DNA of 19,501 bases from contig JAJYSW010000031.1 of assembly GCA_021793335.1 (NCBI GenBank), positions 1 to 19,501 on the forward strand. Reading direction: 5' to 3'. Made by a program: the position numbers and the translations under genes. The DNA is from Actinomycetes bacterium (GTDB lineage Bacteria > Actinomycetota > Actinomycetes > Mycobacteriales > Micromonosporaceae). Positions 6,510 to 14,805 of the stretch are shown here, piece by piece (the first letter of the stretch is position 1; each line of letters starts with the position of its first letter). The notes below the pieces were generated by a model. The model was given only the letters and a program-made list of their open reading frames with translations, was not told the DNA's origin and did no database searches.

Positions 6510-7582
6510 GGGTGGGGATCGTGGGGATCGGATCGATCTCCAGCGCCTACATGTCCACATTCGAGCATTTGGATGCGGTGCGCCTCGTCGCCGTCGCCGA
6601 CCTCGACCGGGCACGCGCCAGAGCCGCAGCGGGACATGGAATCCGGGCGCTCAGCGTCGACGAGCTCCTCGCCGACCCCGAGGTCGATCTCGTCCTCAAT
6701 CTCACCGTCCCCGCCGCGCACGCCGAGATAGCGCTCAAAGCGATCGCCGCGGGCAAGGGCGTCTACAACGAGAAGCCGCTCGCGGCCGACCTGGAGGACG
6801 CCCTCGCCATCGTGGAGGCGGGCCGCGCGGCGGGTGTGCCGGTCGGGTGTGCCCCGGACACCGTCCTGGGGACCGGCGTGCAGACCGCCCGCAAGGCCAT
6901 CGACGAGGGCGCCATCGGCGCGCCGGTCGCCGCGACCGCCACGATGGTGACGCCCGGGCACGAGCGGTGGCACCCGAACCCCGACTTCTACTACCAGCCG
7001 GGCGGCGGACCGCTGCTGGACATGGGCCCGTACTACCTCACGGCCCTCGTGACGCTGCTCGGCCCGATCGCCTCCGTCATCGGCGCGGCCAGTCGTACCC
7101 GAGACACCCGTGTCATCGGCTCGGGACCGCGGAAAGGCGAATCGATCCCGGTCCACATCGACACCCACGCGACCGGGGTGCTCCGACACGAATCCGGAGC
7201 CCTATCCACATTGGTCATGAGTTTCGACGCCGTGGACACCCGGTCCGCGAACATCGAGATCCACGGGCAGCGTGGGTCGATGGTCGTTCCCGACCCGAAC
7301 GGTTTCCACGGCGATGTGTGGCTCCGTCCCCTCGACGGCGAATGGTCGATCCTGGAACCCGATGCCGGCTACCTCGGCTCGACCCGCGGCTACGGCCTCG
7401 CCGATCTCGCCGCGACCCCCGAGGGAGAGCAGTGCCGTGCCAACGGCGATCTCGCCTTCCATGTGCTCGACACCATGACCGCCCTGCTCACCTCCGCGGA
7501 GACCGGCGCCATGGTGCCCGTGGAGAGCACCTGCAAACGGCCCCCGGCCGTCCCGCTGCAAACAGCGCCGCAGGCTCCCTGA
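6494..7582 (+). CDS. Gfo/Idh/MocA-family NAD(P)-dependent sugar oxidoreductase
   Basis: Protein of 362 residues. An N-terminal Rossmann domain begins at once (RVGIVGIGSISSAYMSTF, residues 6-23) and contains the EKPLA motif with the family lysine near residue 94. The C-terminal alpha/beta domain carries GGGPLLDMGPYYLTAL (about 171-185). The common DxGxxxxH pattern of myo-inositol dehydrogenase is altered to D-M-G-P-Y-Y-L, as I recall for ThuB-like and related sugar dehydrogenases. The expected role is oxidation or reduction of a ring hydroxyl of a sugar or glycoside, working with the overlapping ThuA gene. AAGAGG precedes ATG 6494. It is the last gene of this rightward operon, followed by a GC-rich hairpin. 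Confidence 0.9.
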   Translation: MGQPLRVGIVGIGSISSAYMSTFEHLDAVRLVAVADLDRARARAAAGHGIRALSVDELLADPEVDLVLNLTVPAAHAEIALKAIAAGKGVYNEKPLAADLEDALAIVEAGRAAGVPVGCAPDTVLGTGVQTARKAIDEGAIGAPVAATATMVTPGHERWHPNPDFYYQPGGGPLLDMGPYYLTALVTLLGPIASVIGAASRTRDTRVIGSGPRKGESIPVHIDTHATGVLRHESGALSTLVMSFDAVDTRSANIEIHGQRGSMVVPDPNGFHGDVWLRPLDGEWSILEPDAGYLGSTRGYGLADLAATPEGEQCRANGDLAFHVLDTMTALLTSAETGAMVPVESTCKRPPAVPLQTAPQAP

Positions 7583-8056
7583 GGGCCGGGCGGCGCCCTA
7601 TCGGCCCGGCTGCCGTTCACCGAGCAGCCGGCCCCTTCCCCTTCCCATCCCCCCGACCATGCCGGCGAGGGACTCCGGTGTCCTCCCGGGAACCAGAGCC
7701 ACGCGAGCACCCGCCTTCACCTGCGCGGCAGGCACCATGCCGGTCCACGAACGCTTCACCGCCGCGCCCGAGGCGCAGAGGAAAACCGCACCGCGGGCCG
7801 TGCCGCAGAACACGGCGCACCGCAGCAGGGAAGCGCACGCACTCCGATCGCCGCCCCGCCGCGCACTCATGGCATTCGACGAAGTTCTCGCAGGCCCTGG
7901 AACGCCGCTCTCCCATCGCGAAACACTCAGACGAGGCGTCCGACGCCGTAGGCGCCGATACCCTGCCGGAGGGCAATGCCCCGTCACCTCATTCGGACTC
8001 GACCAAGACGACCGGGGCCGTCCGCCGATGAGCGAAGAGGCGAGGGACCTCCTGCT
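7583..8056. other. Gene-poor convergent intergenic region
   Basis: About 470 bases between two converging genes. Several frames are open by virtue of GC content alone. One minus-strand frame (7617-7976) has a short cluster of cysteines (ACENFVECHECAAGRRSEC), but its flanks are low-complexity Arg/Gly and it has no credible start. I see no RNA gene and no repeat. It may hold a decayed gene. Confidence 0.4.
7585..7610 (+). terminator. GC-rich hairpin after the oxidoreductase gene
   Basis: GCCGGGC and GCCCGGC form a 7-bp stem with a 12-base loop just after the stop codon at 7582. There is no T-tract, so termination efficiency is uncertain; stems without T-tracts are common at the ends of actinobacterial operons. 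Confidence 0.35.
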
Positions 8057-8809
8057 TCAGCCGTGGCGTGAAACGAACGCCTCGGTGAGCCCGATGAGTC
8101 GCTCACGCGCGGTCACGGTCTCGAACCCATGGCCGACGCCTTCGAAGACGCGCACATCGAGCCGCTCGCCATAGGCGCTCCGGTATCGGTCGAGAAGGTC
8201 GGGACCGAGCACGAAGTCGTCCGATCCCACGGCCAGGAACACCGGACCGGTGTACGCGGCCGCGTCGGTGAACGGATCGATCCCTTCGGCGTCGTCGACG
8301 AACCGCCGATGGATGGGCAGGCCGCCGAAATCATCGTAGCCGTGTTCGGCGATCGCCTCGGCGCGTTGCCGCGCGGCCGCCTCGTCCATGGCGGCGGCGG
8401 CCGCAGCCGGAGCCCACAGCGTGAGCGAACGGACCCGTCGCTCGACGGCGGCCAGCGAAGCCGTCAGGCCGCCGAGACTCATTCCCAGCAGCGAGATCCG
8501 TGCTGCGTCGACGGCCGCATGGGCGCCCACCGCATCGAGGACCGCCACGGTCTGCGATACCTGGTCGGAGACGGTGAGGTCGGCGAAGTCGCCATCGGAA
8601 TCGCCGCAGCCGGCGAAATCGAACCGGTAGGCCGCGAAGCCGCACTCGGCCATGCGCGTCGCGAGCCGGACGAAAGAATAGCCGAATTCGGCGCGGTTGC
8701 CGCCGAATCCGTGGCAGAGCACGATCGCCGGGGCCGCCCCTGCCCGCGCGGGGAGGTGCAGCACGCCGCGAAGCGTGCGGCCACCATGGTCTATGTCAAG
8801 GAGTTCCAC
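8057..8809 (-). CDS. Alpha/beta hydrolase, possible esterase (cinnamoyl/feruloyl-esterase-like)
   Basis: Hydrolase of 250 residues with the complete catalytic set: oxyanion-hole region LCHGFGGN (about 31-38), nucleophile Ser111 in GMSLGG, acid Asp near 197 in VGSDDF, and His227 in GVGHGF. The segment YRFDFAGCGDSDGDFADLTV and the lid-containing insert resemble small bacterial cinnamoyl or feruloyl esterases, though other acyl esters are possible. There is no signal peptide, so it acts in the cytoplasm. The start is GTG 8809 with a weak ribosome site; no better in-frame start is visible. It lies 183 bp beyond the kinase gene on the same strand, so it could be the last gene of locus B or independent. 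I see nothing recognisable in 8810-8992. Confidence 0.85.
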   Translation of the reverse strand: MELLDIDHGGRTLRGVLHLPARAGAAPAIVLCHGFGGNRAEFGYSFVRLATRMAECGFAAYRFDFAGCGDSDGDFADLTVSDQVSQTVAVLDAVGAHAAVDAARISLLGMSLGGLTASLAAVERRVRSLTLWAPAAAAAAMDEAAARQRAEAIAEHGYDDFGGLPIHRRFVDDAEGIDPFTDAAAYTGPVFLAVGSDDFVLGPDLLDRYRSAYGERLDVRVFEGVGHGFETVTARERLIGLTEAFVSRHG

Positions 8810-8992
8810 AGCATCCGAACCTAACAGGGGCTGTGTCTTGAGCCACCGCCAGCTCGCGCACGTCCCGGACCGCGAACCGCACAGAAGCCGGCCGCGGCCC
8901 GGGGCGAGGCCGCATACTGCGACAAGGCCCGCAATCTGTGTCCCTGTGGCCCGACCGAAGCAGGCAGCGCACCGGGGGGCCGAAGCGCCTCC

Positions 8993-9922
8993 TCATCGCA
9001 GCGCTGCGGGAAGTTCGGAGCGGCGTGGAGGATCGGCGCCGGCCCGTGAACAGGTCACGGCGGCCACCGCCGTGGCGAACTCGACGGCACTGCGCGCTTC
9101 CGGTCCGGTGAGGCGCGCCAAGCCCTCGGGCCGCAGTCGGCCATGGCGGGAGAGCCAGTCGAGCAGGGCCCCGCTGAAGGAATCACCGGCGCCGACGGTG
9201 TCGACCATATTCGTCGGCCGGGACGGGACGGCGAACTCGTCGCCACCGCAGAACACCAGCGAACCCTCGCCTCCCCGGGTGACGACCACGAGTCTGCGAC
9301 CGGCCGCGATCCACTCGCGCGCCAAGGAGGCCGGGGCCGCCTCGGGGTAGGTCCAGGCCAAGTCCTCGTCGGAGACTTTGACGATGTCACTGAAAGGCAG
9401 CCAGCGCTCCAGACGCCTTCGATAGGAATCGCGGTCGCCGAGCAGGGCCGGCCTGACGTTCGGGTCGAGACTGACCGTGGTCGACTCGCCGAGCCGGGCG
9501 AGCCACCGTTCGACGACTGGGCCGCCCGGGTCCAGCGCCAAAGCCAGCGATCCCGCATGGACCGCGTCGAAGGCGCACACCTCGGGCAGTTCCTCGGGTG
9601 TCCACTGCCAGTCGGCGGTGCCGTGCGTGTGAAAGGAGTAATTCGCGCCCCCGTCGCGGGCGAGCGAGACGATCGCCAGGCTCGTCGGTTCGGCCGCGCC
9701 CACGGACCAGCGCAGATCCACGCCTGAACGGGTCAGATGCGAACGCAGCAGCCGCCCGAACGGGTCAGTGGAGAGGCGCCCCAAGAATGACACCTCTGTT
9801 TCCAAGCGGGCCAAGGTCACCGCCACGTTCATCGGGCTGCCGCCCGGGTGGGCCGTGGGACGTCCCGGATCGGCTTCGGCGACCTCCAGGTCGATCAGGG
9901 CTTCACCGATGACGCCGATCAT
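8993..9922 (-). CDS. PfkB-family carbohydrate kinase, probable fructokinase
   Basis: Sugar kinase of 309 residues. The first PfkB signature is GGSPMNVAVTLARL (about 27-40). SLDPNVRP lies near 151-158, and the second signature DTVGAGDSFSGALL (241-254) contains the anion hole and the catalytic base Asp247. The overall pattern, with MIGVIGEALIDL at the start and DPNVRP, is that of bacterial fructokinases, which make fructose 6-phosphate from fructose and ATP. ATG 9922 overlaps the glycosidase stop as ATGA, indicating translational coupling; the longer frame to 9949 lies inside that gene. Coupling to a GH32-like enzyme supports fructose as substrate, but ketohexose specificity is inferred and 2-keto-3-deoxygluconate or ribose-type kinases look similar. 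Confidence 0.88.
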   Translation of the reverse strand: MIGVIGEALIDLEVAEADPGRPTAHPGGSPMNVAVTLARLETEVSFLGRLSTDPFGRLLRSHLTRSGVDLRWSVGAAEPTSLAIVSLARDGGANYSFHTHGTADWQWTPEELPEVCAFDAVHAGSLALALDPGGPVVERWLARLGESTTVSLDPNVRPALLGDRDSYRRRLERWLPFSDIVKVSDEDLAWTYPEAAPASLAREWIAAGRRLVVVTRGGEGSLVFCGGDEFAVPSRPTNMVDTVGAGDSFSGALLDWLSRHGRLRPEGLARLTGPEARSAVEFATAVAAVTCSRAGADPPRRSELPAALR

Positions 9923-10866
9923 GCGCGCACCAACCCTTCCCCGTCCCATCGCACCGGAATCGGATCGATGAGTTCGCCGACGAATTCGCCGGCCTCCATG
10001 TTCCGGAAGCCGATGATGACGGTCCGACCGTCGATGTCGTGCAGCCGTGCGGCGTACAGGCTCTCGTGCACGAACGGCCGGGCCGCGGCCAGGTCGAAAC
10101 CGCTGAGCGGATCGCCGACCGGGACCGCGTAGTTGTCGCCGGCTTCGCGCAGGGAGCGGCGTCCGTCGGAGGCCTCGGCCTCACCGCAGCAGAACAACAG
10201 GACCCGCTGCCCATCGACCCAGTGCAGTTGCGGCACCTCGAGATGGCCGAAGCCGAGTGCGTGCGGCCGATTCAACGGCGGGAGCACTTCCCAGTGCTCC
10301 AGGTCCTTGGACCGGGCATGGCCTATCACGCCGCGTTCACGGGCCGGTTCGGGACCGCTGACGCGAGCGGTGAAGAGCATGTGCCAGTCGCCGTCGGCAT
10401 GATCGCGGTACACCCATGGGTCCCGGCACGCCTCCTGATGCCAGTCCGAGTCGGGGCCGTACTGCTCGTAGTAGCGCGGATCCGCCTCGACTTGCGGACC
10501 GGGGAGGCGGTGCCACGTGATCAGGTCGTCGGACACGGCCGATCCGATCCGCTGGATATCGCCGTCCTCGGCTGCGGCGATGCCGGTGTAGAACATGCGC
10601 CAGCGGCCGTCGTCGTCGCGAATGACCGAACCGGTCCAGGTGGCCTGGTCGTCCCAGGCTGGAGTGTCGTCATGGACCAGGGCGTCGGGCAGCAACGTCC
10701 AGTCGCGGAGATCCTCGGAGACGGCGTGCCCGATGGCGGCGCGACGATGGCGCCGTTCGGCATCGTGCAGCGCGCGGGAGGCGCGCAGGAAGAACACATG
10801 GTGACGGCCATGGTCGTCCATGACGTACCAGGAGTCCCAGACCCAATGGTCGGCGAGTTTGAGCAT
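9919..10866 (-). CDS. Compact clan GH-J (GH32-like) beta-fructofuranosidase-type glycosidase
   Basis: Glycosidase of 315 residues with a five-bladed propeller layout. The three carboxylates of the GH32/GH68 clan can be placed: nucleophile Asp11 in WVWDSWYV, transition-state stabiliser Asp149 in CRDPWVY (the RDP motif), and acid/base Glu210 in GHLEVPQL (ExP motif). TWTGS near 77-81 matches the blade motif W-x-G-S. It lacks the C-terminal beta-sandwich of typical GH32 enzymes (usually 450 residues or more) and has no signal peptide, so it should act on small imported saccharides. GGAGGAATCGA stands before ATG 10866. The gene is between the GH172-type gene and the kinase gene, which it overlaps by 4 bases. 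GH43-like specificity is a less likely alternative because of the RDP motif. Confidence 0.8.
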   Translation of the reverse strand: MLKLADHWVWDSWYVMDDHGRHHVFFLRASRALHDAERRHRRAAIGHAVSEDLRDWTLLPDALVHDDTPAWDDQATWTGSVIRDDDGRWRMFYTGIAAAEDGDIQRIGSAVSDDLITWHRLPGPQVEADPRYYEQYGPDSDWHQEACRDPWVYRDHADGDWHMLFTARVSGPEPARERGVIGHARSKDLEHWEVLPPLNRPHALGFGHLEVPQLHWVDGQRVLLFCCGEAEASDGRRSLREAGDNYAVPVGDPLSGFDLAAARPFVHESLYAARLHDIDGRTVIIGFRNMEAGEFVGELIDPIPVRWDGEGLVRA

Positions 10867-10931
10867 TCGATTCCTCCGTCATGCCGGGCGGCTGGGGATG
10901 TCATACGGTCGCAGGGACGTGCACGCGGGTG

Positions 10932-12023
10932 TCATCGCGGTCGCCGCTCCTCGACCGACGGCAACGGCGGGAAGCTCGCGTGCGGTGTGGACTGGTACCA
11001 GTACGCGGTGGTGCAGACGTCGTCGGCGCGCTCGAACAGCGCCGTGCCGTCGTGGCCGATCTGCTGGAGTGTCACGCGCAGGTCTCGATGGAATCGGATC
11101 GGGTCCGGCAAGTGCCACCGGTAGAGCCCGTGCGTGGTCGGCATCGAGGTCGCATAAGGGGACCGCCGCGTACGGTCGTTCGTCTCCCGTTGCGGGTAGC
11201 CGAAGTAGGGCGCGCTGAAGGTGTGGACGGCGGGCTCTCGCCAATCGGTGAGCTCGTCCTGGAAGGCCCAGGCGCCACCGGCGTAGTCCTCAAGGCCCGT
11301 GCCGCAGATGGTGGGGAGGTCCTGGTCGCCGTCGATGTAGAACTTGACCTCGCCCTCACCCCACCAGTATCGTTCGAGCGCGGTGAGCGCGATGTAGGTG
11401 CCGACATAGGAGCCGTTGCCCGAGATCCCGTCGACGACGACGTGGTCCCGGCCCTTCTGCGGTGTGGCGGTTCGCCGCCACTGCGCGTGGAGGTAGCCGA
11501 CGTCATCACCGATGGGGTCGCCCTCGGAGTAGTCGATCTGGAAGAAGACGGCGTCGATGTCGCCGGGGTGCTGGCTCTCGACGGTGATCCGCGCGGCCCG
11601 CCGGAACGGCATCGGCAGATAGCAGTTCATGCCGCCGGTGGGGGCGACCGTCATCGGCAGCGAGTACACGGTCGACCGCGCGCCGAACCCGTTGAGGAAG
11701 AAGTCGCCGAGCGGCGCTTCGACCGACGGGGTGTCCGCATCGTCCCAGTAGGCGCGAAGCACCAGGTCGCGAAGGACGAACGGCCCTTCGGCGGTGGTTT
11801 CCGGGACGGTGATCCATATATGGCGGATGACGCCCGGGCCGTCGATCTCGGCCAGGGTGAGCGTCTGTCCCGACGGCAGGGGCAGGTACGCGCGGCCCTT
11901 GCGCCCGGGCCCGAGCGCGGAGGCCGCCGTCCCTCCGGAGCCTTTCGCTCCGGTCGGGTTCTCGGCGGTGATGGAGCGGCTGCGCACCGGTGAGGAACGC
12001 AGGTAGGACGGCAGATCGTTCAT
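10932..12023 (-). CDS. DUF2961 / glycoside hydrolase family 172 enzyme
   Basis: Protein of 363 residues. The DUF2961 hallmarks are visible: IDGPGVIRHIWIT (about 60-72), ESQHPGDIDAVFFQIDY (149-165), and GEGEVKFYIDGDQDLPTICGT continuing into GLEDY (222-247). The family was renamed GH172 after a Bifidobacterium enzyme that makes and hydrolyses difructose dianhydride I, and other members are alpha-D-arabinofuranosidases. Two glutamates about 20 residues apart are used as catalysts; candidates are Glu223 or Glu225 and Glu245. There is no signal peptide. I start at ATG 12023 with AAGGGA upstream, 31 bp after the regulator gene; the longer frame would overlap it. With a GH32-like enzyme and a fructokinase-like gene next in line, a fructose dianhydride or alpha-fructofuranoside is the most likely substrate. 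Confidence 0.85.
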   Translation of the reverse strand: MNDLPSYLRSSPVRSRSITAENPTGAKGSGGTAASALGPGRKGRAYLPLPSGQTLTLAEIDGPGVIRHIWITVPETTAEGPFVLRDLVLRAYWDDADTPSVEAPLGDFFLNGFGARSTVYSLPMTVAPTGGMNCYLPMPFRRAARITVESQHPGDIDAVFFQIDYSEGDPIGDDVGYLHAQWRRTATPQKGRDHVVVDGISGNGSYVGTYIALTALERYWWGEGEVKFYIDGDQDLPTICGTGLEDYAGGAWAFQDELTDWREPAVHTFSAPYFGYPQRETNDRTRRSPYATSMPTTHGLYRWHLPDPIRFHRDLRVTLQQIGHDGTALFERADDVCTTAYWYQSTPHASFPPLPSVEERRPR

Positions 12024-12054
12024 AATGAATCCCTTCGGCTCGCGGTTCACCCGC

Positions 12055-13128
12055 TCAGATGGAAGTTCGGACGACGGCGGGGCAGTCGACCCGCTGGACG
12101 TGGCCGCGCTCGGCCCCTTCGACGCGGTTGAGGAGCGCACGGACGCTGCGAGCGCCGATCTCGTAGTGGGGCAACGCGATGGTGGTCAACGTCGGACGGA
12201 GGTGCGCGGCGATGACCTCTTGGTCGTCGAAGCCGATCACCGCCATATCGCCGGGTATGGTCAGGCCGTGTTCCTTCACGGCCTCGTAGAGGCCCATGGC
12301 GACGCGGTCGTTGTAGCAGAACACTGCGGTGGGACGCTCGGTCCGGGCGAGCAGTTCGTTGCCGGCCTCGTAGCCGGCCTCTTGGAATCCGTCCACTCGT
12401 TCTGGGAAGATCGGCAGCACCAGATCCGGATCGAATGCGATGCCGCGGGCGGCGAGCGCCTTCCGATAACCTGCCAAGCGTCCGACCGTCGAGGGTGCCT
12501 CCTCTGTGGAATTGATGAACGCCACGCGAGTGTGGCCCCGGTCGAGGAGCATGTCGGTGGCGAGACGGCCGCCCTGGACCTCGTCCGGCACTACGGACAC
12601 GGCCTCGGGGGTCTGCGGAATGCAGTTGACGAAGACGGCCGGCAGCGACGCCAACAGGGGCGGCGCCTGTACTTCGCGGTGGTACCAGGTGGAGAACAGC
12701 ACCCCGACGGCCTGGTGGTCGATCATCATCTTGATGGCCTCGGCCGTGATGTCGGGAGCGTGGTCGGTGTCGGCGACCAGGAGGACGTAGCCGTTGCGCC
12801 ACGCCTCCTCCTGGGCTCCTCGGAGGATCTGGCCTGCGAACGGCAGCGAGGCGATCGCGTCGGCGACCATGCCGATGAACGGCGATTGCCCGCTGACGAG
12901 GCTTTGGGCGAGCGCGTTGGGCCGGTAGCCGAGTTCGGCGACCGCTTCGAGGACTCGCGCACGAGTCTCCTCACCGATGCGTTCACGTTTTTTGTTGTTG
13001 ACGACCAGCGATACCGTCGCGATGGACACGTCCGCGAGTTCGGCGACGTCGCGCATGGTCACATTCGACGAACGGCCGCCGTTCGGCCTGCGGACACGGT
13101 CGGAGTCGGGATCGGTCCCTGGATTCAT
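12055..13128 (-). CDS. LacI-family transcriptional regulator of sugar locus B
   Basis: Repressor of about 357 residues. The helix-turn-helix is NVTMRDVAELADVSIATVSL (about 22-41), with the standard hinge YRPNALAQSLVSG and a C-terminal ligand domain that includes VIGFDDQEVIAAHLRPTLTT. It lies between the transporter genes and the enzyme genes of the same operon, so it likely senses the imported sugar. ATG 13128 has a modest CAGGTG upstream; ATG 13164, only 15 bp after the permease stop, is an alternative without a visible ribosome site. Its own operator would be expected upstream of the missing first transporter gene, and I find no convincing palindrome left in the locus. Confidence 0.92.
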   Translation of the reverse strand: MNPGTDPDSDRVRRPNGGRSSNVTMRDVAELADVSIATVSLVVNNKKRERIGEETRARVLEAVAELGYRPNALAQSLVSGQSPFIGMVADAIASLPFAGQILRGAQEEAWRNGYVLLVADTDHAPDITAEAIKMMIDHQAVGVLFSTWYHREVQAPPLLASLPAVFVNCIPQTPEAVSVVPDEVQGGRLATDMLLDRGHTRVAFINSTEEAPSTVGRLAGYRKALAARGIAFDPDLVLPIFPERVDGFQEAGYEAGNELLARTERPTAVFCYNDRVAMGLYEAVKEHGLTIPGDMAVIGFDDQEVIAAHLRPTLTTIALPHYEIGARSVRALLNRVEGAERGHVQRVDCPAVVRTSI

Positions 13129-13178
13129 GGCACCTGCATTCGTCGATCGGGGAGAGCATTCCATGGTAGTGAGCCGTT

Positions 13179-14075
13179 CTATCCCTTGTTCGCGCCGGAT
13201 TCGAGCCCGTAGATCATCGCTCTGTTCAACACGAGGAACACCAGCAGCAGCGGCGTGATGGTCACGCATACGGCGGCGAAAGTCGCCGTCCAGTCCACAT
13301 TCCCCATCGCGCCGATGTAGTTCTGCAGCCCGAGCGGGATCGTCTTGAGATCATCGCTGAGCACGAACGTGTTCCCGAAGATGAAGTCGTTCCAGATGAA
13401 GATGCTGTTGACCAGCACCACGGTCACGATCGTGTTGGTCGACAGCGGCATCGTGATGGCCCAGAAGACGCGGTACGGGCCCGCTCCATCGATCGAGGCG
13501 GCCTCGTAGATCGAATCGGGGATGTATTCGAAGAAGGAGCTGAACAGGTAGACCGAGAGCGGGAAGGCGAACCCGGCCAGGGGGATGATCATCGACAGGT
13601 GGGTGTCGAGCATGCCGATCGAGGCGTAGTCGATGAACAGGGGCACCAGGGCGATCTGCACCGGGACCACGATCCCCAGCAGGAACAGACCCTTGACCGC
13701 CTTGCTGCCGCGAAAGCCCAGTACTTGCAGGGCGTAAGCGGCCATCATGCCGAACACGACGATGGCGACGCTCGCGCCCAGTGTCACGATGAGGCTGTTG
13801 ACGATGTTCATGCCGAGGTCGCCGACGCTGAAGGCACGCGCGTAGTTGTCGAACGAGATCGAGCTCGGCAACGCGAAGGGGTTGTTGTGGATGAAGTCGC
13901 TCTCGGTCTTCAGACTCGTCATGAACAGCCAGGCGAGCGGGTAGACCTGCACGACCACCAGCGCTGCCACGATGATCGCGGTCGCGATCCGGAACGGGTG
14001 CATACGGGAGCGGCGACGGCGAGGCGAGGGTCTCGGCTTCTCCATGGAGACGGGTACGGACGTGACGGTGGTCAT
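13179..14075 (-). CDS. Carbohydrate ABC transporter permease, MalG type (CUT1)
   Basis: Complete permease of 298 residues. The first membrane helix (about 32-48) leads to YPLAWLFMTSLKTESDF, the usual MalG N-terminal pattern. The EAA loop is EAASIDGAGPYRVFWAITMPL, and the C-terminus GLESGANKG is typical of UgpE/MalG proteins. ATG 14075 overlaps the MalF-type stop as ATGA and has GGAGG upstream. This importer is of the ordinary MalF/MalG class and differs from the LplB/LplC pair of locus A. It has lost its intact partner and its binding protein, so it is probably not functional in this strain unless copies exist elsewhere. Confidence 0.93.
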   Translation of the reverse strand: MTTVTSVPVSMEKPRPSPRRRRSRMHPFRIATAIIVAALVVVQVYPLAWLFMTSLKTESDFIHNNPFALPSSISFDNYARAFSVGDLGMNIVNSLIVTLGASVAIVVFGMMAAYALQVLGFRGSKAVKGLFLLGIVVPVQIALVPLFIDYASIGMLDTHLSMIIPLAGFAFPLSVYLFSSFFEYIPDSIYEAASIDGAGPYRVFWAITMPLSTNTIVTVVLVNSIFIWNDFIFGNTFVLSDDLKTIPLGLQNYIGAMGNVDWTATFAAVCVTITPLLLVFLVLNRAMIYGLESGANKG

Positions 14076-14786
14076 CCGCGGGCCCTCCTTCCTGACAGTC
14101 CGATGACGAGCGCGACGGCGACCAGGCATTCGACGACGATGAACACCGAGACGGCGCTCGCGTATCCATAGTCGGTGCCGGTGAACGCCTGCTTGTACAT
14201 GTAGGTGGTCAACAGTTCGGACGACTGGCCCGGCCCGCCGTTGGTGAGCAGGAACGGGATGTCGAAACCGCGGAGCGTGTAAGTGGCGGCCATGATGATC
14301 GTCGTGATCCATACCGGACGGATGTAGGGGAAGCGGACTTTGGTGAAGACCTTCCACCGCGAGGCGCCGTCGAGCCTGGCGGCCTCTTCGAGTTCCTGCG
14401 GCACGGCGATGAGCGCCGCGTAGAGGATCACCATGTACAGGCCCATGAAACGCCAGCCTTCGGGCAGCGACACCGCGACCAGGACGGTCTTGATGTCGGA
14501 CAGCCATGGGCGGGCCAGGTCGTGCAGCCCGAGAAAACCGAGGACCTGGTTGAGCAGTCCCTCGGGGTTCTCCGAGTAGATGCGCTGGAACAAAAACGAG
14601 ATCGCGACCGTGGAGATGACCGCAGGCAGCAGGTAGAGCGTCTTAACCAGTTCGCGGCCGCGGTTGAGCGCGGTGAGCAGGTTGGCCACGAGCAGCGCGC
14701 CACCGATCTGCATGATCAGGCAGATGACGAGGTAGACGAGGCTGTTGCGGAAGGCGGTCCAGAAGACGTCGTCTCCTGTGAACATG
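14072..14786 (-). pseudogene. 5'-truncated MalF-type permease, cut by the ISAs1 element
   Basis: The remaining 238 codons begin MFTGDDVFWTAFRNSLVYLV, which in MalF/UgpA-type permeases follows the first membrane helix and the GLDNY region. The EAA loop (EEAARLDGASRWKVFTKVRF) and the C-terminus are intact. About 60-90 N-terminal residues, including the first helix, are missing because the left inverted repeat of the insertion sequence starts at 14787. The open frame continues a few codons into the repeat, to a TTG at 14800, without a proper start. The upstream binding-protein gene, expected in such operons, is also gone. The protein is most likely inactive, and the operon has lost its original promoter. 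Confidence 0.88.
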
Positions 14787-14805
14787 CAGGGCTTGATCAA
14801 GTTCC
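14787..14805. repeat. Left terminal inverted repeat of the ISAs1 element
   Basis: CAGGGCTTGATCAAGTTCC matches the inverted right end at 18 of 19 positions. The first base abuts the truncated permease gene. Confidence 0.88.

Noticed and set aside
7617..7976. Cysteine-containing minus-strand frame in the gap between oxidoreductase and hydrolase genes
   Set aside because: Cysteine spacing does not fit WhiB, ferredoxin or zinc-ribbon patterns I can recognise, and the flanks are low-complexity.
12019..12029. TTCATAATGAA palindrome at the GH172 start codon
   Set aside because: It overlaps the start codon within an operon, has no second copy in the locus and can arise from the start codon and the Asn codon by chance.
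12025..13212. Plus-strand frame of 395 codons antisense to the LacI gene
   Set aside because: The LacI protein on the other strand is unmistakable; the antisense frame shows no family pattern.
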